From Cloacimonetes bacterium UBA5614 (GTDB lineage Bacteria > Cloacimonadota > Cloacimonadia > Cloacimonadales > Cloacimonadaceae), in NCBI GenBank assembly GCA_002424605.1, contig DIKQ01000010.1, positions 1 through 10,601 on the forward strand: 10,601 nucleotides of DNA, written 5' to 3'. Made by a program: the position numbers and the translations under genes. The notes under the pieces were generated by a model that saw only the letters and a program-made list of their open reading frames with translations, made no database searches and was not told where the DNA came from. Shown here one piece after another: positions 6,108 to 10,601 of this stretch (position 1 is the first letter of the stretch; each line of letters starts with the position of its first letter).

Positions 6108-8435
6108 TTAATGTCTCACGATTGTCCTGGCTACTCTCAGACCGTGCGTGGAAGATGAGAAGTAGGGCACTTTGCCTTCACGGATTGTAACCCTTAAATT
6201 TGCTGCTGTGTGGTCATCATAGTCCCCGCCTCTGGCTACACGGTAGGAACCTTCAGCAGGTCCGGTGGGATTGTTGACCGGGCTGACGTCATAATATGCG
6301 CTGCTATACCAGTCCCAGCACCATTCGCTGACATTCCCGCTCATATCATAAACCCCGAGATTATTTGCCATCAAATGACCGATTATATGAGTCGTGTTGC
6401 CGGCATTGGCACGGTACCAGGCAACTTCTTCAGCATTATTACTGCCTGAATAAAGAAAATCGGGAGTATTGGAGGCTCCCCTTGCTGCATATTCCCATTC
6501 GGCCTCGGTCGGAAGCCTGTAGCCATTGGCGGTCCAGTCACAGGTCATGGTGTTCCAGGTGGTATCAAATACTATGGGTATCGCACCCCAGCTATTCGGA
6601 TTTGTATTGCTGTTCAGGGCATAGACCGGTGTAAGGCCTTCTGAAATGCTTTTCCTGTTGCAATATACCACTGCGGCATACCAGTTCACTGTTTCGACCG
6701 GACGATATTCGTCTCCGGGGAAAAATGAAGGATTGCTCCCCATGATGTTCTGCCATTCCAACTGGGTAACTTCATACTTTCCAATGTAGAATTGAGCGAT
6801 ATTAACCGTGTGGGTTGGCAGTTCGTCTGCACTGCCAGACCCGGTGGTCCTTCCCATTGTAAAGGTTCCTCCCGGGACTACAACCATTTCTCCCAGTGTA
6901 AAGTTTATCACATAGGTTTCCGAGGCTGTCTGGCTATCATACCAACCGCTTCTGAATGCTTTGGCTTTCAGGGTTGTGTCATTTGAGAGGCTGAGAGGTA
7001 TCGTATATTCTTCTGATGTCTGGGTGGGTTCGCTGTTATCGGTGGTATATCTGATTGTCGCTCCCAGGGTTGAGCTCGTAATCACGGCACTCCGGGGTGA
7101 TGTATAAGTCCCGCCTTGCGGACTGATAACAGGCGTAGCCACAGTTTGGGTTTGGGTGATGGTATAAACGGCAGTGACGATTTGGCTGCTATTCCATCCC
7201 GTTCTGTAAGCCCTTGCCTTCAGAGTGGTGTTTGAAGCTATCTCCACCGGTCCCATATATAAGTCTGAAGTGGCTGTGGGGTCTGTACCGTTTGTGGTGT
7301 AACGGATTTCAGCATCAGGAGTTGTGCAGGAAATTGTTACCATCTGGTATACCGAGTAACTGCCTCCGGGCGGATTAAAGGCTGGTGCTGCCACATTGAA
7401 GCTGTACACTCCTGTGGTAACAGCGCTGCCGGTCCAGCCGGATCTTATCGCTATAGCTTTCAGGTTAGTATATGCACTCAGATTTACCTGATTAGAGTAA
7501 AGTGTGGAACTTTCTGATGGCGCGCTTCCGTCTGTCGTGTAATAGATGGATGCTTCCGGCGTTGTAGTCGTGATTGTAATATTTTGCGGCTGTCCATATG
7601 CGCCCGGGTTTGGCGTAAAGACAGGTGCCGTGGCTTTCAGCTCAAAGTTTCCTGTTGTTGTTGCACTGGGAGTCCAGTTTGTTTTGAACGACTTAGCTTT
7701 GACAACCGTACTTGCATCTATGACTACCGGCTCAGTATACAAAGCGGAACTTGCATCCGGTTCAGTACCGTCAATCGTATAACGTATTGATGCATCAGGG
7801 GTAGCGGTGCTCATTGCAAGATTTAATGATGCATAATAGGTTCCATCGGTTATATTGAATGCCGGTTGAGCAGAAGTAAAGACGTAAATCGCAGACCGCG
7901 TCTCGCTTGGCTCCCATCCTTCCAGGAATCCTTTGGCTTTCAGGGTAGTGTTGCTGCTTATCAGGAATGGTCCCAGATAGATTTCAGAAGTTACATCGGG
8001 TTCGCTACCGTCAAGGGTATACAGTATTGTTGTACCCGGCGTGATATATTGCATGGATACAGTAATCGGAGCATTGTAATTGCCCGCCAGCGGTGAAATG
8101 CTGATTGAAGAAACCCTAAATGTATATGACGTGCTGGCGGTTTCACTCTCTTTCATCTTTTCCTTGAATGCCTTGGCTTTGACTGTGGCAGAACGGTTCA
8201 AAACAAACGGTGCGGTGTAAAGCGTTGACGTGGTAGTAGGTTCTGTTCCGTCCAAAGTATAACGGATTGCTGCCTGGGGAGTGGCACACGACATTTGAAT
8301 ATTCTGCTGGGTCAGATAGGCTCCGGAGGCAGGACCGATTGTCGGGGTTGCTACCGTTTCCTGCGGTTTGGTTGTTTTGTCGCAGGCAAACAGAAGCATG
8401 CATACGCCTACAATCAATATTATCTTTCTTATCAT
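6108..8435 (-). CDS. Surface lipoprotein: six CHB_HEX_C-type repeats plus an FGE-sulfatase-like (SUMF1) domain lacking the catalytic cysteines
   Basis: 775 residues. A lipoprotein signal ends in LFAC at Cys18, followed by Asp. Six CHB_HEX_C-type repeats occupy ~27-510 (RYT.DGTEPT..S.LY, LKAKAF..GW). Residues ~514-772 form an FGE-sulfatase / SUMF1-type domain: MVVVPGGTFTMG at its start, FYIGKYEVTQLEW, RPVETVNWYAAVVYCNR, GYRLPTEAEWEYAARG, GVYDMSGNVSEWCWDWY, YRVARGGDYDD and HGLRVAR. True formylglycine-generating enzymes have two catalytic cysteines shortly after the RGGS motif. Here that stretch (~732-754, GGDYDDHTAANLRV) has none, so oxidation of sulfatase cysteine is unlikely. The fold may act as a C-type-lectin-like or other binding head. 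The start is set by AGGAGG just before ATG. pckA ends 82 bases upstream with no clear terminator between, so read-through is possible. The N-terminal part is paralogous to the gene at 3405-5810. Confidence 0.88.
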   Translation of the reverse strand: MIRKIILIVGVCMLLFACDKTTKPQETVATPTIGPASGAYLTQQNIQMSCATPQAAIRYTLDGTEPTTTSTLYTAPFVLNRSATVKAKAFKEKMKESETASTSYTFRVSSISISPLAGNYNAPITVSMQYITPGTTILYTLDGSEPDVTSEIYLGPFLISSNTTLKAKGFLEGWEPSETRSAIYVFTSAQPAFNITDGTYYASLNLAMSTATPDASIRYTIDGTEPDASSALYTEPVVIDASTVVKAKSFKTNWTPSATTTGNFELKATAPVFTPNPGAYGQPQNITITTTTPEASIYYTTDGSAPSESSTLYSNQVNLSAYTNLKAIAIRSGWTGSAVTTGVYSFNVAAPAFNPPGGSYSVYQMVTISCTTPDAEIRYTTNGTDPTATSDLYMGPVEIASNTTLKARAYRTGWNSSQIVTAVYTITQTQTVATPVISPQGGTYTSPRSAVITSSTLGATIRYTTDNSEPTQTSEEYTIPLSLSNDTTLKAKAFRSGWYDSQTASETYVINFTLGEMVVVPGGTFTMGRTTGSGSADELPTHTVNIAQFYIGKYEVTQLEWQNIMGSNPSFFPGDEYRPVETVNWYAAVVYCNRKSISEGLTPVYALNSNTNPNSWGAIPIVFDTTWNTMTCDWTANGYRLPTEAEWEYAARGASNTPDFLYSGSNNAEEVAWYRANAGNTTHIIGHLMANNLGVYDMSGNVSEWCWDWYSSAYYDVSPVNNPTGPAEGSYRVARGGDYDDHTAANLRVTIREGKVPYFSSSTHGLRVARTIVRH

Positions 8436-8517
8436 AAAATCCTCCTCGTTGGTTTCATCTTTTTAGCCATGACAATTCTTGCCTCATCAGGGTTTCCGTC
8501 TCTGCTGGTCAGCCCAA

Positions 8518-10248
8518 TCAGTGCGTTACAATCATTGAGTTTACCAGCTTGGAAAGCAATTCCGGCTTATCCTTCACATCTGATTCCCTCAGGAAGTTCA
8601 CTCTCTGCTGGAACCGGTCAGACAGGGTTCCGTAATAATCATCAGAATTCTCTCTGGTGTAGGGATTGTATTTATCATAGTAATTCGCGATTAGTTTATC
8701 CACGGATGCCTTGGTGGGAATCATCGTTCCGGGAACGTTTTTCCACTCTTCCCATTCCAGTTGGTCAGTCAGAATTGCCGTCTGTAAAGTCAGCGATGTC
8801 TGCAAGGGTATCTTTTCCAGGATTTCATCCGATTCTCTCCAATAACCTTTGGAATTGAAGCTGTAAATCTCTGCGCCGGAATCCACTACTTTCAGGAATG
8901 CTTCAACATCTTTATGAAGCTCATACACCCTGAAGGGGTTGGCAAACGGTTCGAACACCAACTTTTTCAGCTCATCTTCCGTAACGTTTTCGGCTCTGTT
9001 TCTCTGAGTCATCAGAGCAGCTCCCAATGCAATTGCCAGGTATTTATCAGTCACTTTGATAACCGGTGGCAGCACCGAGTCTTTCATTAGCCAGATCAAC
9101 GCCTTGGGGAATGTGCATCGATTAACGTGCACACCCAGCAAATCTCTGTCCAATAGCGCCCTGCCGTTGGAGTTTCTCACATCCAGACCCACAGGCCAGT
9201 TCTTGTTGTCTATCTTCAGTTGCATATGGTTCATTAGGGAAAGGCAATATTTCCAGTCAGGATGCCCCACTTCACGGCTGTCGGTTTTATCAAACAGTGT
9301 CGGTTCCCAGACCCGGCAGACTTTGTTTTCCAGGTCAATCTGGAAGGCGTCATCATGCAGCACAACCTTGGAAAATCCTTTGGGGAGTGTTCCGCCGTTA
9401 TCTGCGTTATTGGTATGGGATGATTTGCCTGTCCCAGACAAACCGTAGAATGCTATGGCACGTTTACCGAGTTTTTGCCATTCCTTTTCCTCGCAAGTCG
9501 TAAAATCTATCTCTTTTATACCGGCATGGCAGGCAGCCATTCCGAGTTTCATTCCTGAAGTCCAGGCAAGCGTCAGGGTATTTTTCTTTCTTTCGCCAAA
9601 ATAGCGCATTCCAAGGCAGATATTGACATTGTGCACCTCGTCAACCAGCGCAAGCTGAGGCGCTCCCACATTGTTGTAAAACGGGTCTTCGCAGGTCCAT
9701 TCGTTAAAGGCTATCAGTATAATATCAAGTATCGGAAGCGGTGCGCTTTTTTCATATTGCTCGGCATATTGCTCGTATGGCGCAAAGTTCAGCAGCCAGT
9801 TGTACATATTGGATGCGTCAGTCTCGGGTGCTACAAAAACAGCCTTTATCATCAGGTCCGAATCAAGGCCCAGAATAGCTTCAGCTTTTATCAGCGGATA
9901 TTGTTGCATCTGGTAAACCGCTTCCCTGAAATCCCCTTCCACCTTTGCTTTCTGGGATTCATTCAGCCGATTGTAAAATCTTCTGGCTTTGGCAGTTCTG
10001 CCCACGATTTTTCCATGGCAGTCGTTTAATACCTTGGCGCCTTCCGGCAGGCCGTGCTTCTTCACGTAGTCTGGATACATCAGCATATCAGTTTCTGAAA
10101 CGCCGGGTTGCTTTTTCGCAATGTCATATAACTCAGCTAATGTAACCTTGCGAACCTTGTCATTATTGACCAAAGTTTCTGCGATTGCCCTTATTGTGGA
10201 CATCTCTCTCAGATTGCTGTAATACTCGGCAGCACTCTTGCTCGCCAT
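8518..10248 (-). CDS. pckA: Phosphoenolpyruvate carboxykinase (ATP)
   Basis: 576 residues, somewhat longer than E. coli PckA (540). The enzyme interconverts oxaloacetate plus ATP with PEP, CO2 and ADP in the cytoplasm. It serves gluconeogenesis, or runs in reverse to fix CO2 and make ATP in fermenters. Visible landmarks are a substrate-binding arginine region VGRTAKARRFY (82-92, compare TGRSPKDKY), YFGERKK (216-222, compare the Y.GE.KK metal/substrate motif), a P-loop GLSGTGKSS (269-277, compare GLSGTGKTT), a metal-binding Asp pair in LHDDAFQID (297-305, compare GDDE) and NGRALLDRDLLG (361-372). The kinase-2 region departs from E. coli PckA, so this is a divergent branch of the family, probably still active since the P-loop, Asp pair and Lys-Lys are kept. 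GGGAGG lies five bases before the ATG at 10248. The gene at 6108-8435 follows 82 bases downstream. Its promoter should lie in the AT-rich 10261-10340, but I see no clear best pair. Confidence 0.9.
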   Translation of the reverse strand: MASKSAAEYYSNLREMSTIRAIAETLVNNDKVRKVTLAELYDIAKKQPGVSETDMLMYPDYVKKHGLPEGAKVLNDCHGKIVGRTAKARRFYNRLNESQKAKVEGDFREAVYQMQQYPLIKAEAILGLDSDLMIKAVFVAPETDASNMYNWLLNFAPYEQYAEQYEKSAPLPILDIILIAFNEWTCEDPFYNNVGAPQLALVDEVHNVNICLGMRYFGERKKNTLTLAWTSGMKLGMAACHAGIKEIDFTTCEEKEWQKLGKRAIAFYGLSGTGKSSHTNNADNGGTLPKGFSKVVLHDDAFQIDLENKVCRVWEPTLFDKTDSREVGHPDWKYCLSLMNHMQLKIDNKNWPVGLDVRNSNGRALLDRDLLGVHVNRCTFPKALIWLMKDSVLPPVIKVTDKYLAIALGAALMTQRNRAENVTEDELKKLVFEPFANPFRVYELHKDVEAFLKVVDSGAEIYSFNSKGYWRESDEILEKIPLQTSLTLQTAILTDQLEWEEWKNVPGTMIPTKASVDKLIANYYDKYNPYTRENSDDYYGTLSDRFQQRVNFLRESDVKDKPELLSKLVNSMIVTH

Positions 10249-10384
10249 GTTTCCTCCCTGTCGGTCTATGTTCTATTTTTTAGTATTTATCTCAACAAAT
10301 CCAATTAATAACTCATAGTTTAAAAGGCAAGGAATATTTTCTCATGTTCTTTCCTGTAATCTTTGCTTGCTTCTTTCCTGCTTG

Positions 10385-10417
10385 CCACGTGGGGTCCACG
10401 TGGGGTCCACCTGGGGT
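10385..10417. repeat. Three tandem 11-bp repeats with a G-quadruplex-type pattern
   Basis: CCACGTGGGGT occurs at 10385-10395 and 10396-10406, and CCACCTGGGGT at 10407-10417. The GGGG runs in each unit, plus the GGG at 10424-10426, are separated by exactly seven bases each time. This fits the usual G3+N1-7 rule for an intramolecular G-quadruplex on the plus strand, the template strand of pckA. The array lies about 137 bases upstream of the pckA start. Confidence 0.9.
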
Positions 10418-10510
10418 GAGCCCGGGAGGATGTCAGGTGGAATCCGGGTTGGGATTAAGGCAGGCATGAGGTTGGGGTCAGGGTGTAAATGGTCAGGGAC
10501 AGGGGTTGGC

Positions 10511-10527
10511 AAATGCGGGACGCATTT
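10511..10527. repeat. Small perfect hairpin
   Basis: AAATGCG (10511-10517) and CGCATTT (10521-10527) pair around GGA. There are only four T's after it on the plus strand, so it is at best a weak terminator. No gene is attached to it within the window. Confidence 0.45.
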
Positions 10528-10568
10528 TGTGACAGATGGTTTGATAAGTTAAGCGTTATTCGGTTGTT

Positions 10569-10601
10569 GTAATTCGCAATTCGTAATTGGTAATTCGTAA
10601 T
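10569..10601. repeat. Tandem 7-bp repeat running off the right edge
   Basis: Successive heptamers GTAATTC, GCAATTC, GTAATTG, GTAATTC and a partial GTAAT cover the last 33 bases. Short heptamer arrays of this kind are known as intergenic simple repeats in several bacterial groups. The full length cannot be seen here. Confidence 0.85.

Larger units (their letters stand above)
10249..10601. other. Region upstream of pckA, non-coding
   Basis: This 353-base stretch has an AT-rich part next to pckA (10261-10340), where its promoter should lie, then a sharply G-rich plus strand (10385-10510), a small hairpin (10511-10527) and a 7-bp tandem array running to the window edge. The frames open through the G-rich part are low-complexity and lack a ribosome binding site. 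I see no gene here. Confidence 0.6.

Noticed and set aside
6108..6900. Functional formylglycine-generating enzyme (sulfatase activator)
   Set aside because: The two catalytic cysteines after the RGG motif are missing, and no sulfatase is present in the window.
8436..8517. Terminator or promoter between pckA and the FGE lipoprotein
   Set aside because: I found no stem followed by a T-run and no convincing -35/-10 pair in these 82 bases, so neither is annotated. Co-transcription remains possible.
8295..8858. Plus-strand frame across the pckA / lipoprotein junction
   Set aside because: It is antisense to both genes, lacks a ribosome binding site, and shows no recognisable domain.
10367..10552. 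Small plus-strand gene in the G-rich region
   Set aside because: The translation is Gly/Arg/Val-rich low complexity derived from the 11-bp repeats, with no ribosome binding site.

Overview
The window reads as a bacterial chromosome segment from an uncultured, Gram-negative-type lineage of the FCB group. Candidatus Cloacimonadota is my best guess. The evidence is a secreted protein with a C-terminal FlgD-like / type IX-type sorting domain (PNPFN motif), two long lipoproteins built from chitobiase/hexosaminidase C-terminal-type (CHB_HEX_C) repeats, a formylglycine-generating-enzyme (FGE)-type domain fused to such repeats, and an ATP-type PEP carboxykinase. The phylum call is inference. The envelope style is seen directly.

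Layout, left to right. Positions 3-188 (+) are the end of a gene entering from the left, of unknown function. A bidirectional hairpin terminator (204-234) separates it from a convergent gene (309-1562, -) for a secreted protein with three repeated beta-sandwich modules and a sorting domain. Upstream of that, on the same strand and with its own terminator, is a small DUF1292-like protein (1723-2034) carrying a four-cysteine cluster. The divergent intergenic region (2035-2417) holds the most striking non-coding object in the window: a 91-bp palindrome made of eight 11-bp units (2199-2289), placed just upstream of a strong sigma70-type promoter. That promoter drives a 311-residue protein (2418-3353, +) that resembles BtrH-N / papain-like (C39) proteins.

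After a shared terminator (3361-3382) come two minus-strand lipoprotein genes (3405-5810 and 6108-8435). They are paralogues over their first ~510 residues: a signal peptide with lipobox plus six CHB_HEX_C-type repeats, matching repeat by repeat. They end in unrelated heads, a seven-unit RCC1-type beta-propeller in one and an FGE-sulfatase-like domain without the catalytic cysteines in the other. They look like surface stalks with exchangeable heads. Upstream lies pckA (8518-10248, -), a central-metabolism gene that links oxaloacetate and PEP. Its upstream region (10249-10601) contains 11-bp tandem repeats with four regularly spaced G-runs, a small hairpin, and a 7-bp tandem array that runs off the window edge.

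There are no rRNA or tRNA genes, CRISPR arrays, transposases or phage genes. The coding genes are ordinary for this kind of genome. The unusual features are the 91-bp palindrome and the head-swapped lipoprotein pair.
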